DNA of 64,000 bases from CAYVMN01 sp043808585 (GTDB taxonomy: Bacteria; Desulfobacterota; DSM-4660; Desulfatiglandales; Desulfatiglandaceae). A program made the position numbers and the translations under genes. Positions 54,185 through 62,793 of this stretch are shown piece after piece. The notes under the pieces were generated by a model, which was not told where the DNA came from, made no database searches, and saw only the letters and a program-made list of their open reading frames with translations. Each line of letters starts with the position of its first letter. The first letter of the stretch is position 1. Location: assembly GCA_043808585.1 (NCBI GenBank), contig JAZDES010000224.1, positions 1 through 64,000 of the forward strand, given 5' to 3'.

Positions 54185-57100
54185 GAAGACGTTCAATAAA
54201 TTCAAGGTCCTGCCTTTCGTTTCATCTTCAACCCTGTTAGTTATGCTTTTTGTTGTAGTTAGATCCCTACTGCTATCTTCTCCCCTAGCATACAGTGCCG
54301 AGGCGCCGAAAAAAGGCTATCTCCTGGACCAGGCACTTGAAGCCGTTGCCATGAAGAGGAGTGACCTATCCATAAGAACTGATCTTTTCCCTGATCCCTT
54401 AGTTTCGAGCCGTTTCAAGAGTTGGATGGAAAACCCCCTGAAGGCACCCGTTGAGGCCCAAGACGTGGCTATGGGTCTTTTTCGAACTGCCAAAGATCCC
54501 GTCTTGTTGCTTCAGGAGGTGGGAAGATCTCTTTCATCATATTCAACTTCCCCTCTGCCATTGGTAGGGTATAGAGACCTGATGCTCCCGGACAATCTGC
54601 CGGGGCAGTTAATAGAGGCCATCCATTTGCTCCTTGACTCCATTTATACAGCCAACAGAAGGCTTTCTAGGGTAAGGAATCAGGTTCCTCTTGAAAAAAT
54701 GGAGCTAATCAAAAAATATCTCTATAGGGACCTCCAGGGACAGATTGATCCTGAAAGGGAGATCCTGGAAGCTGTTAACGCCAAGAAGTCAAGGGAAGCA
54801 ATAGATGCCGCCGCCTCATTGGACTGGCAGGGGATTTTTGAGGCAGGGCTGACAGTTGTAAATGGGATGAGCAGGGCGCAGGCCCTTTTGTTGGAAGACA
54901 ATAAGTGGCACAGCACAGTGGACTCCTTTGCCTTAATGATCCCTTTGGGGCTTCTCAAGATCGGTGGGACATCCTCTGACATCCACGAAGAAGACCCAAT
55001 CCTGATCCTGGACCTGGGAGGAGACGACCTTTACAGGGGCAAGGTCGCATCCGGGAGTGATGGAAGGTGTGCCGTTGTCCTTGATCTTGGTGGTGATGAC
55101 GTGTACCTCGGTGAGGATTATACCCAGGCATCTGGTCGCTGGGGTGTGGGCATCCTCTATGATCTCACTGGGAATGACCTCTACCGGGCACGAAATTGGT
55201 CCCAGGGGGCGGGCCTTTTCGGGGTGGGTCTCCTGGTTGATGGAAATGGCAATGATACCTATATCGGGGGATCATTTGTGCAGGCGGCCTCTTCCTGGGG
55301 GTGGAGCGGACTGATCGATCTTGACGGTGAGGATCTATACAGATGCAACCACTCTGGTCAGGCCTATTCTGGAGTGCTGGGCGTCTCCGCGCTCTGTGAT
55401 ATCAACGGAAACGACAGATACATATCCGGTGCTCAGGCGCCAGATCCCAGGGAGCCTGACATGGACCAGAGTTTCTCGCAGGGTTTTGCCTTCGGCATGA
55501 GGAATCTGGCTGGAGGGGGCTTCTCTATCCTTGCCGACAGATCGGGAAATGACCTTTATCAATGCCAGTATTTTGGACAGGGGGCATCCTACTGGGCCGG
55601 GATCGGCATACTTTATGATGAGAGAGGAAAGGACGTTTATATAGCCCGCAGGTATGCCCAGGGGGCCGGGATCCATTTTTCCTTGGGCATTCTTATGGAC
55701 GTGTATGGCAGCGATCACACCTTTTCATGGGGGGTCTCCCAGGGGTGCGGTCATGATTATGGCATCGGCATCCTGGTCAATGAGGCTGGCGAGGATACCT
55801 ACGTCTCAGACTGGCTCTCGATGGGGGCATCTGAGGCAGATGGTGTGGGGATCTTTGTGGATAATTCGGGAGACGATGGGTATGAGGCCAGGGCCTGCAT
55901 GGGGCTCGGCAGCCTTACTGAAGGCAGACGTGCCGGAGGGATAGGCCTGTTTGTTGATGCTGCTGGTAAGGACAGGTATTCTCACAGGGGCGGAGACAAC
56001 TCAGTCTGGATCAAAAATCGATGGGGTGTAGGCATAGATGAAGATATGGCTGGGAAGAGCGGCCTCAATTTGGCCTCGCCGGGCGTGGGCCCTCACGATA
56101 GACCAGGATGGGAAGAGAAAAGAGAAGGGGAGAAAACTCTTCTTTCTCGAATGCTGGAGAGATCTGAGTCCATACCCTATCCCTCCAACTTAGGGGCTAT
56201 GTTTTCAATTGCCTCGCACTGGGGCCTTGATAAGGAAATACCTGATGAGGCCAAGGAAAGGCTACTGGGGCTCGAAGGGGAAAAGTCAGTCCCTGTTCTA
56301 ATGGAATTCATTGATACCCCTGATGTCACGGGCCTGGTCTTCCTGGAACGCTTCTTCATGGTACATGCCTTCCATGCCCTCCCGGAATTGATGAAGAAGG
56401 CCCAGGCCCCCGACCCGCTTCTGAGATCGAGGGCCTGCCGTCACTTAGGACTTCTCAGAGATACCAGCGCGATCCAATGCCTGGTTGGGGCCTTGAAGGA
56501 TCCATCGTGGCATGTGAGATCGAGTGCGATCTGGTCCCTCGGGGAGATCCTTGACAAGAGGCGACTCATGGCCTTGATTCCAATGAGGGCTGCCTTTGAG
56601 GAGGCATTGAAGAAGGGGAGCCAACATCCAATCAAGAAATATCTGGAGGATGAGAAGAGGAGGAGGGATCTTCTCTCCGTCCTTGTTCGGGCACTCCCCA
56701 TGGACTACCAGACCTACAAGAAATTAGGGAAGATGCCCTCGGGAGCAGAAGCAAGAAAGCCCTTGGATGGTTACGCCGCTTTTGCCTATGACAATCTGGA
56801 TGAAATACTACCTCTAGTTGAGACATGGATCGGAGATATCAAGAGGTCAGACGCAATAGCCAGTGAATTAGCGAGATACCTGGACGACGATGACCCTGAA
56901 GTGAAAAGGGCTGCAGCCTATTCCCTGGGGCAGATGGATTACCGGCCTGTGATTCCCGAACTGCTGAGGCTCCTTAGGGCGCAACGACCTTGGGTCAGGG
57001 ATTCCGCGGCCTTATCACTGGAACTTTTCGGGGATAGTGGTATCTATCCAATTGAATCAGAGATGAAAAAGGAGGGGCCTAAATTTAGGATAATCGCGTT

Positions 57101-57221
57101 GGATATCCTTGGAAGGATAGGCGGTGAGAAGGCAGGGGCGGTTATCGAGAAATATATACGTGATCCAGATCCAAACGTGAGGAGGGCGGCCGATAGGGCC
57201 ATGGGGCGAGGCGCTACTTGA
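54177..57221 (+). CDS. Exported tandem-repeat protein with C-terminal HEAT repeats
   Basis: 1014 aa. Residues about 8-42 form a signal/anchor helix ending YSAEAP. Residues about 275-605 hold about 12 units of 24-30 residues each built as D-x-x-G-x-D-x-Y..QG-x-G..GxGxL (for example DLTGNDLYRARNWSQGAG, DERGKDVYIARRYAQGAG), which suggests a beta-solenoid with acidic, possibly calcium-binding turns. Residues about 690-1014 are HEAT/PBS-lyase type repeats (CRHLGLLRDTSAIQCLVGALKD). I do not recognise a named family. ATG 54177 overlaps the radical SAM stop, so the two are coupled. Confidence 0.85.
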   Translation: MGEKTFNKFKVLPFVSSSTLLVMLFVVVRSLLLSSPLAYSAEAPKKGYLLDQALEAVAMKRSDLSIRTDLFPDPLVSSRFKSWMENPLKAPVEAQDVAMGLFRTAKDPVLLLQEVGRSLSSYSTSPLPLVGYRDLMLPDNLPGQLIEAIHLLLDSIYTANRRLSRVRNQVPLEKMELIKKYLYRDLQGQIDPEREILEAVNAKKSREAIDAAASLDWQGIFEAGLTVVNGMSRAQALLLEDNKWHSTVDSFALMIPLGLLKIGGTSSDIHEEDPILILDLGGDDLYRGKVASGSDGRCAVVLDLGGDDVYLGEDYTQASGRWGVGILYDLTGNDLYRARNWSQGAGLFGVGLLVDGNGNDTYIGGSFVQAASSWGWSGLIDLDGEDLYRCNHSGQAYSGVLGVSALCDINGNDRYISGAQAPDPREPDMDQSFSQGFAFGMRNLAGGGFSILADRSGNDLYQCQYFGQGASYWAGIGILYDERGKDVYIARRYAQGAGIHFSLGILMDVYGSDHTFSWGVSQGCGHDYGIGILVNEAGEDTYVSDWLSMGASEADGVGIFVDNSGDDGYEARACMGLGSLTEGRRAGGIGLFVDAAGKDRYSHRGGDNSVWIKNRWGVGIDEDMAGKSGLNLASPGVGPHDRPGWEEKREGEKTLLSRMLERSESIPYPSNLGAMFSIASHWGLDKEIPDEAKERLLGLEGEKSVPVLMEFIDTPDVTGLVFLERFFMVHAFHALPELMKKAQAPDPLLRSRACRHLGLLRDTSAIQCLVGALKDPSWHVRSSAIWSLGEILDKRRLMALIPMRAAFEEALKKGSQHPIKKYLEDEKRRRDLLSVLVRALPMDYQTYKKLGKMPSGAEARKPLDGYAAFAYDNLDEILPLVETWIGDIKRSDAIASELARYLDDDDPEVKRAAAYSLGQMDYRPVIPELLRLLRAQRPWVRDSAALSLELFGDSGIYPIESEMKKEGPKFRIIALDILGRIGGEKAGAVIEKYIRDPDPNVRRAADRAMGRGAT

Positions 57222-57248
57222 TAAGGAGTACTAAACCGCTATAATATT

Positions 57249-57300
57249 CATCCAGCATCCAACATCGAGCATCTAGTATCCAGCACCCAGCATCTATTAT
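57249..57300. repeat. Heptanucleotide repeat after the HEAT protein
   Basis: About seven imperfect units of the CATCCAG / CATCTAG / TATCCAG type between the HEAT gene and the glutaredoxin gene. Non-coding. Confidence 0.65.
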
Positions 57301-57395
57301 AAGGTGTGCATATTGAACTGTAACCTGTGCATAGAATTGGCAGTGCGGTGTATAAATAAGAGCCCCATGGGAGGTGAGAAAAGAGGAGGTTGAAA

Positions 57396-57647
57396 ATGCA
57401 AAAGCCGGTCAAGATCTATACGCTAAGTACCTGCAGCCATTGTAAGGCGACCAAGAGATTCCTGGATGATTGCAATGTGCAGTACGATTTTGAAGATGTG
57501 GATCTACTTCAAGGGGTGGAGAGGGCTGTGATCCTCGAGGATGTGAGAAAGCTTAATCCGCGTTGCTCCTTCCCCACAATAATAATAGGAGATAAGGTAA
57601 TTGTAGGATACAAGGAGAAGGATATAAAGGAGGCGCTCGGGTTATGA
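57396..57647 (+). CDS. Glutaredoxin family protein
   Basis: 83 aa. IYTLSTCSHCKATKRFLDD with a CSHC redox motif, then the cis-Pro stretch CSFPTIIIGDKVIVGYKE. ATG 57396 follows AGAGGAGG. Overlaps the next gene by 4 nt (ATGA), so it is coupled to the ferredoxin-thioredoxin reductase-like protein and probably is its electron acceptor or donor. Confidence 0.93.
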   Translation: MQKPVKIYTLSTCSHCKATKRFLDDCNVQYDFEDVDLLQGVERAVILEDVRKLNPRCSFPTIIIGDKVIVGYKEKDIKEALGL

Positions 57648-57979
57648 GTGAGGTTCAGAGGCTATATGATCGCCTAAGGAGGGTTCAAGAGCCCGAAGGA
57701 TACTACTTCAATAAGGACAAGGAGAGGGTCTTTGAACTCCTTGGGGCCCTGCAGTTCAACAAGGAACGCTATGGCTATATGTCGTGCCCGTGCAGATTAG
57801 CATCCGGAGAGCGGGAAAGAGACAAAGATATAATATGTCCGTGTGCTTACAGGGGCCCCGACCTTGAGGAGTATGGGAGCTGTTATTGCAACCTATATGT
57901 CTCCAGGGCCTGGAACGAGGAAGAAATCGAGCACAAGGTTGTCCCCGAGAGGAGAGCTCCTGAGAAGTTATTCCCTTAG
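57644..57979 (+). CDS. Ferredoxin-thioredoxin reductase catalytic-subunit-like protein
   Basis: 111 aa. Cysteine pattern CPCR .. CPCAYRGPDLEE .. CYC, the layout of FTR beta (CPC..CPC..CHC), where the last motif is CHC but here CYC, so the usual histidine is replaced by tyrosine. FTR transfers ferredoxin electrons via a 4Fe-4S cluster to a disulfide; the coupled glutaredoxin could be the target. Anaerobes often carry a lone FTR catalytic subunit. Confidence 0.88.
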   Translation: MSEVQRLYDRLRRVQEPEGYYFNKDKERVFELLGALQFNKERYGYMSCPCRLASGERERDKDIICPCAYRGPDLEEYGSCYCNLYVSRAWNEEEIEHKVVPERRAPEKLFP

Positions 57980-58042
57980 CCTATATAGGGCAGGTAGGGC
58001 CGTGTGCAGGGTCATCCTTAAATCGGGACTATAGGGGGAGAT

Positions 58043-58570
58043 ATGGACCTTGAAATCTTTGAAAAAATGGATGCGTCCGGTCTCAGGAAATACATAGAAT
58101 TTCTACTGTGGCACTACCGGGTGATGGATGCATTCTGGTTTATTTATGTTGCGGAACGATTCGACCAGCCGACCGCCGAAGAAATAAATGGGATGGTCTG
58201 GGGCCGTGTGGCAGGCATGGCGGCCAAGGATCTCGTGCCCCGATTTGATATCAAGGAAAGGGGGCTTGAGGGCTTTGTGAAGGCACTCAGGCTCTTTCCA
58301 TGGTGTATCCTGGTGGGCTATGATATTGAGGAATCCGACCAGGAGGTGATTATCTCGGTACCCTCCTGTATAACCCAGGAGGCGAGGCTCAAACGGGGCC
58401 TGGGGGAATACGTATGCAAGGAGATGCACCGTGCTGAATTCGAGGGGTTTTCCCGTGAGGTGGACCCGCGTATTCGAGTGGAATGTCTTTTCGCCCCCCC
58501 GGACCCCCATCCCCATGACATGTTCTGCAGGTGGCGTTTTTACCTTGAGGGGAAAGGGGCTCAGGGATGA
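58043..58570 (+). CDS. DUF6125 family protein
   Basis: 175 aa soluble protein. N-terminal helix LEFLLWHYRVMDAFWF-like, then VWGRVAGMAAKDL and a C-terminal Cys-containing region (SVPSCITQEARLKRG, CKEMHRAEFEGF, VECLFAPPDPHPHD). Matches the DUF6125 family as I recall it; function unknown. RBS GGGGGAG before ATG 58043. Three cysteines in the second half may bind metal. Confidence 0.7.
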   Translation: MDLEIFEKMDASGLRKYIEFLLWHYRVMDAFWFIYVAERFDQPTAEEINGMVWGRVAGMAAKDLVPRFDIKERGLEGFVKALRLFPWCILVGYDIEESDQEVIISVPSCITQEARLKRGLGEYVCKEMHRAEFEGFSREVDPRIRVECLFAPPDPHPHDMFCRWRFYLEGKGAQG

Positions 58571-58623
58571 TGTGTTATCTTTGTGGAATAAGAAATGAAC
58601 AAGACTGAAAACGGAGTTCTCTC

Positions 58624-59418
58624 ATGATCTTTCTCTTTAAGAAGATAGTGTCCCCGTTTCTACTTCCCCTTCCCTTTGGGCTCCTTCTCTCATTCCTCGG
58701 GCTATTCCTGCTCTGGTTCACAAAGAGGCAAAAGACAGGGAAGGCTCTGGTTACTGTGGGTCTCTGTACCTTGGGCCTGCTGAGCTATGAACCCATATCC
58801 GATGCCCTTCTGGCTCCCTTGATATACAAATACGGGCCTTACAAGGCTGGGAGCGAAACCAGAGGAGATCTATCACTCAAAAAGAGAGATAAGGTCAAGT
58901 ATGTGGTGGTGCTCGGAGGGGGGCACGGCGCTGACTCTCAAATCCCTCTAACAAGCCACCTGAGCGATTCTGGATTGAAACGCCTCCTTGAAGGGATCAG
59001 GATATATCGGGAAAACCCTGGCAGCAAACTCCTTCTCTCAGGGGGCGGGGCATACACGGCAATTCCTGAGGCAAGGGTTGCGCAGGATGTTGCGATCTTC
59101 ATTGGCGTTGATAAGGATGATATAATCCTTGAGCCCGACTCCAGGGATACCAAGGACCAGGCCAGACTCCTCAAGCCCATGATCGGTAAGGAGCCATTCG
59201 TACTGGTCACTTCCGCCCTTCACCTGCCACGGGCCATGGCTCTGTTCAGGAAGCAGGGCATGGACCCTATCCCGGGACCAGCAGATGTGCCTTCCCGGGA
59301 AAAGGGTGAATTGTCTCCCCGCAGGTTTTTCCCCCAGCCCGAGGCCCTTGATAGGTCCTCACGCGCCATTCATGAGTACGTGGGGCTGGTCTGGGCAAGG
59401 TTGAGGGGGCAAATCTGA
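58624..59418 (+). CDS. YdcF/ElyC/SanA family (DUF218) membrane protein
   Basis: 264 aa. Two N-terminal transmembrane helices, then the DUF218 domain: VVVLGGGHGAD, SGLKRLLEGIRIYRENPGSKLLLSGGG, SRDTKDQARLLKP, VTSALHLPRAM. Family members act in envelope or undecaprenyl-phosphate metabolism; the exact role is unknown. ATG 58624. Confidence 0.92.
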   Translation: MIFLFKKIVSPFLLPLPFGLLLSFLGLFLLWFTKRQKTGKALVTVGLCTLGLLSYEPISDALLAPLIYKYGPYKAGSETRGDLSLKKRDKVKYVVVLGGGHGADSQIPLTSHLSDSGLKRLLEGIRIYRENPGSKLLLSGGGAYTAIPEARVAQDVAIFIGVDKDDIILEPDSRDTKDQARLLKPMIGKEPFVLVTSALHLPRAMALFRKQGMDPIPGPADVPSREKGELSPRRFFPQPEALDRSSRAIHEYVGLVWARLRGQI

Positions 59419-59487
59419 TTAGATGGGGAAATGAATTCCTATGAATGGCCTGAACGAGAGATATGGTCCTCATTTGGAGATGTGCCC

Positions 59488-60405
59488 ATGATACGGAAAG
59501 GGATTGCAGCCCTCATCTGCCTCCTTGCATCGGCGGCCCTCCCATCCAGTGTATCCTGGAGCAAAGAACCCGTGGATGTCTGGGTCAGCATACTGCCCCA
59601 GAAATACTTTGTAGAGAAAATTGCCGGTGGGCTTGCAAGGGTCTCTGTAATGGTGCAGCCGGGGGCAAATCCCGTCACCTATGAGCCAAGGCCGGCACAA
59701 CTTAAGCGGATGGCACGGTCAGATATCTATTTTGCTATTGGCGTACCCTTTGAAAGGGCCTGGCTCAAGAAGATTGCGGCCCTTAACCCCCTGATGCAGG
59801 TGATCCGTACGGATAAGGACATCAAGAAGAGGGAGATGCTCTCCGGACATCATCACGGGGAAAGGAATCCTCTCAAGAAGAGGCACTCCAAGGGTGATAA
59901 TGGTCCTGGAGAGCCATTCAAGGATCCCCACGTCTGGCTCTCTCCCCCCCTTGTCAAGATACAGGCCAATGTCATTGCAGATGCACTTATAAGGATTGAT
60001 CCAAGCAACAAGAGTATATATGAGAACAATCTAAAGGGCTTTCAAGCGGAGCTTGACCGGCTTGACTCTGAGCTAAGGGAGCTATTTGCAGGAACTGGAC
60101 AAAAAACTGAGTTTCTGGTCTTTCATCCTTCCTGGGGTTACTTCGCAGATGCTTATGGATTAAGGCAGATCGCGGTTGAGACGGAGGGGAAAGAGCCGTC
60201 CGCCTCTGATACGGCTCGATTGATCGGATATTGCAAAGACAAGGGGATTAAGCTTGTTTTTGCCCAGCCCCAGTTCTCGGCAAAGAGTGCAAAGATTATC
60301 GCCAGGGAGATAGGAGGGAAGGTCGTCTTTATCGATCCCCTCAATGAACGCTGGATGGAAAATCTCCGGGCCGTGGCGAGGGAGTTAAAGGCCTCATTAA
60401 GGTGA
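59488..60405 (+). CDS. Zinc/manganese ABC transporter substrate-binding protein (ZnuA-like)
   Basis: 305 aa. Signal peptide (about 1-24), VWVSILPQKYFVEKIAGGLARVSVMVQPGANPVTYEP domain start, a histidine-rich loop HHHGERN (about 120-126) and DPHVWLSPPLVK metal-site motif, and the C-terminal VFAQPQFSAKSA and DPLNERWMENL. Binds Zn or Mn in the periplasm. Start 59488 chosen because the signal peptide begins there. No permease or ATPase gene is next to it, so its transporter partner is elsewhere. Confidence 0.92.
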   Translation: MIRKGIAALICLLASAALPSSVSWSKEPVDVWVSILPQKYFVEKIAGGLARVSVMVQPGANPVTYEPRPAQLKRMARSDIYFAIGVPFERAWLKKIAALNPLMQVIRTDKDIKKREMLSGHHHGERNPLKKRHSKGDNGPGEPFKDPHVWLSPPLVKIQANVIADALIRIDPSNKSIYENNLKGFQAELDRLDSELRELFAGTGQKTEFLVFHPSWGYFADAYGLRQIAVETEGKEPSASDTARLIGYCKDKGIKLVFAQPQFSAKSAKIIAREIGGKVVFIDPLNERWMENLRAVARELKASLR

Positions 60406-60433
60406 ATAATGCCGAAGGAAGACAGGAGAAGAG

Positions 60434-61204
60434 ATGTGTCTTTTGTTGTTAGCGATAAGGTCCCATCTCGTATATAAGCTGGTCCTTGCGGCCAACAGGG
60501 ATGAGTACTATGAACGACCCACCGCCCCGGCGGATTTCTGGGAAGAAAGCCCATGGCTGCTTGCGGGACGTGATCTGAGGGCCGGAGGGACATGGCTGGG
60601 GATTACCACCAACGGAAGGATAGCGGCAGTTACCAACTATCGAGATCCTGCCTCGGTGAGAGACAATGCGCCTTCCCGTGGGGAACTCGTAAGTAAGTTC
60701 TTGCTGGAAAGTGGAAGTCCATCGGAATATCTTAAGAAGCTGGAACAGGAAGGGCCGGACTATAACGGGTTCAACCTGGTCTTTGGGGATAAGGACAGAC
60801 TGTACTGGTACTCAAACCGAGGGGATGAGGGACGTTTACTCGGGCCTGGAATCCATGGCCTCAGCAACCACTTACTGGATACCTCCTGGCCCAAGGTCAC
60901 TCGGGGAAAGACGGGGATGACAACCCTCCTTTCAGGTGGACAGAATCCCGACCCGGAACAGCTATTAGGTCTCCTCTTTGATCGTCATATCGCAGAGGAC
61001 GAAAGGCTGCCACATACGGGGGTTGGCCTTCAATGGGAAAGGATCCTGTCGCCTCTCTTCATCACTAGCCCCCATTATGGGACCCGATCCTCTACCCTCA
61101 TGCTTATCGATCAGGACGATCGTGTGACCTTTGTTGAAAGGACCTTTGATTTAAACCCGGATTACCCCAAGACAGTGGAGTATCGATTCAAGATCGAGGA
61201 GTGA
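60434..61204 (+). CDS. NRDE family protein (TANGO2-like)
   Basis: 256 aa, begins MCLLLLAIRSHLVYKLVLAANRDEYYERPTAPA, where NRDE is the family motif and the N-terminal Cys (C2) may act as a nucleophile. Continues with LAGRDLRAGGTWLGITTNGRIAAVTNYRDP. Function is unclear in bacteria; the eukaryotic relative is linked to heme/lipid metabolism. Follows the ZnuA-like gene by 28 nt. Confidence 0.9.
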   Translation: MCLLLLAIRSHLVYKLVLAANRDEYYERPTAPADFWEESPWLLAGRDLRAGGTWLGITTNGRIAAVTNYRDPASVRDNAPSRGELVSKFLLESGSPSEYLKKLEQEGPDYNGFNLVFGDKDRLYWYSNRGDEGRLLGPGIHGLSNHLLDTSWPKVTRGKTGMTTLLSGGQNPDPEQLLGLLFDRHIAEDERLPHTGVGLQWERILSPLFITSPHYGTRSSTLMLIDQDDRVTFVERTFDLNPDYPKTVEYRFKIEE

Positions 61205-61259
61205 CGACCCATCCTGCTGAAATGGCTGGCCTCAGATCCGAGCGTAATCGTGGAAGAGG

Positions 61260-61394
61260 TCAAAAATAACGGACGAGCTCGGCTACCCCTACGATAATCA
61301 GGTACAGGGCTACGACATAGTTGAGCAACCGGGGGAATACCAGGATGAGTATTCCGGCGACAATGGAAATGACCGGGACTAATGGTACAACCAT
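61260..61394 (-). CDS. DUF3096 small membrane protein
   Basis: 44 aa, almost wholly two transmembrane helices: MVVPLVPVISIVAGILILVF, then PRLLNYVVALYLIIVGV. This GxLxLxxPxLLNYIVA pattern is DUF3096. The ATG (61394) is preceded by TCTGGAGG at a good distance. Function unknown. Confidence 0.85.
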   Translation of the reverse strand: MVVPLVPVISIVAGILILVFPRLLNYVVALYLIIVGVAELVRYF

Positions 61395-61468
61395 GCTAAC
61401 CTCCAGAGATGTAAGTCCAGGCCAAATTGGCTGGAGGCCTAATTATGGACAAGAGGTCACAGTCTCTC

Positions 61469-61654
61469 TTATTCTGCGCCCGACAAATAGCGTGGTGATT
61501 CACGCCCGAAGTCTGACTCCCAATTGGGATGTGTCGTATAATCAGGGGCCCGCCAGCCGGAGGCCTGAAAGGTCTCACATGAGGACAAAAAAAGACATGC
61601 GAATAGCCACGTGGCCAAAAGAAATCTTCTCGAAATGCTCTTTATCATGTCCAT
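61469..61654 (-). CDS. Small predicted lipoprotein
   Basis: 61 aa. Signal peptide with Arg-rich start (ISRRFLLATWLFACLFL) and lipobox LSSC (C26), then a short polar tail with three aromatics. AGGTGAG lies 5 nt before the ATG. Directly precedes the DUF3096 gene on the same strand. No homologue family recognised; it may be a complete tiny lipoprotein or a truncated one. Confidence 0.5.
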   Translation of the reverse strand: MDMIKSISRRFLLATWLFACLFLSSCETFQASGWRAPDYTTHPNWESDFGRESPRYLSGAE

Positions 61655-61690
61655 AGGTGCTCACCTAACCTTGATTGTTATTCCGTGTCT

Positions 61691-61826
61691 TCTCAATAAA
61701 TAGGGGTGAATGCTTTGCTATAGCCGGTTTCTGGATTCCCGCTTGCGCGGGAATGACAGCCACTTACCCACACTCGTCATTCCCGCGAAAGCGGGAATCC
61801 ATGAGTTATTATAACAAGTTATTGAG
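61691..61826. repeat. 136-bp element with inverted ends, family 2, copy 2
   Basis: TCTCAATAA (61691) and TTATTGAG (61819-61826) ends, with internal GC hairpins of the CCCGC..GCGGGAATGAC type. Same length as 7905-8040 and highly alike in its left third. The rest of the gap 61827-62115 shows no gene. Confidence 0.85.
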
Positions 61827-62115
61827 CTATTACGTTATTCCTTCGCTTCGCCAAGGTAATTTATGATGCCCTTCAAGATATATGAGCCAGGATAAAGGGT
61901 CAAGATTTTCCTAAAGGGGAGGGTTCAATGCCTGGCTCACTTTGGCGGTCTCATGCCGGGGAAGAGCTCATCTCTAAACTGCCCTGCCGGCCAGTATGGA
62001 GAATTATCGTATAATGATTTTTTCTCATAAAAGTCAAGGTGTTTGCCAAGAGGTAGAAGATAGACACAGACGTGAATATGAAAAAAGAAATAGATGAAAG
62101 AGAGGGTTAATTACG

Positions 62116-62694
62116 ATGCTCAGAAAACTTGTCGTTGGTCCATATCAGGCCAACTGTTATATCCTGGGTTGCAAGAATACGAAAGAAGGGGTGGTCATTG
62201 ATCCGGGGGACGAGGCCTTTCGGATCGTAAAGGAGATCTCCAACCTCGGGCTCACCATCCGCTACATTCTTATTACCCACGGGCACATTGACCATGTTGG
62301 GGGAGCTGAGGAGCTTCGGCGGATCACCCGGGCGCCGGTATGGATCCACCCCCTGGATGCCAGGGGCCTCGGATTTCCGGCCGATGGGTCCTTATTTGAT
62401 GGCCAGGCGATCGTCTTCGGAACCTTCAAGCTTGAGGTCATTCACACATCGGGGCATTCACCAGGAGGGGTCTGCTTTCATGCCTCTGGAGCGGTCTTTA
62501 CCGGCGACACACTCTTTGCTGGTTCAATCGGACGGACCGATTTTCCAGGCGGCGACCACAATCAACTGATTCGCGGTGTTGTGCAAAAGATCTTCCCGCT
62601 AGGAGATGATTTGAGGGTCTACACAGGCCACGGTCCCTCATCCACCATAGGCCGGGAGAGGACAAACAATCCCTTTTTCAGGCATGAGCGATAA
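62116..62694 (+). CDS. MBL-fold metallo-hydrolase (glyoxalase II-like)
   Basis: 192 aa. Metal motif THGHIDHVGG, later GHSPGG and VFTGDTLFAG, and the C-terminal YTGHGPSSTIGRE. Short single-domain hydrolase in the hydroxyacylglutathione hydrolase-like group; substrate not determinable. RBS not strong. Convergent with tsaC. Confidence 0.92.
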   Translation: MLRKLVVGPYQANCYILGCKNTKEGVVIDPGDEAFRIVKEISNLGLTIRYILITHGHIDHVGGAEELRRITRAPVWIHPLDARGLGFPADGSLFDGQAIVFGTFKLEVIHTSGHSPGGVCFHASGAVFTGDTLFAGSIGRTDFPGGDHNQLIRGVVQKIFPLGDDLRVYTGHGPSSTIGRERTNNPFFRHER

Positions 62695-62793
62695 CAGAAG
62701 GAAGGCAGTTAACTAATTCAGGCATAAGTTGTGTGGTGCACGAGACCCTATTCACACATTATTTGGACAGCCAGGGAAGCTAATTCGACTAGG

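Noticed and set aside
57249..57300. CRISPR array
   Set aside because: Units are only 7 bp with no unique spacers and no cas genes are present.
61691..61826. Rho-independent terminator
   Set aside because: The hairpins lack a following T-run and the same 136-bp unit occurs elsewhere, so it is a repeat element.
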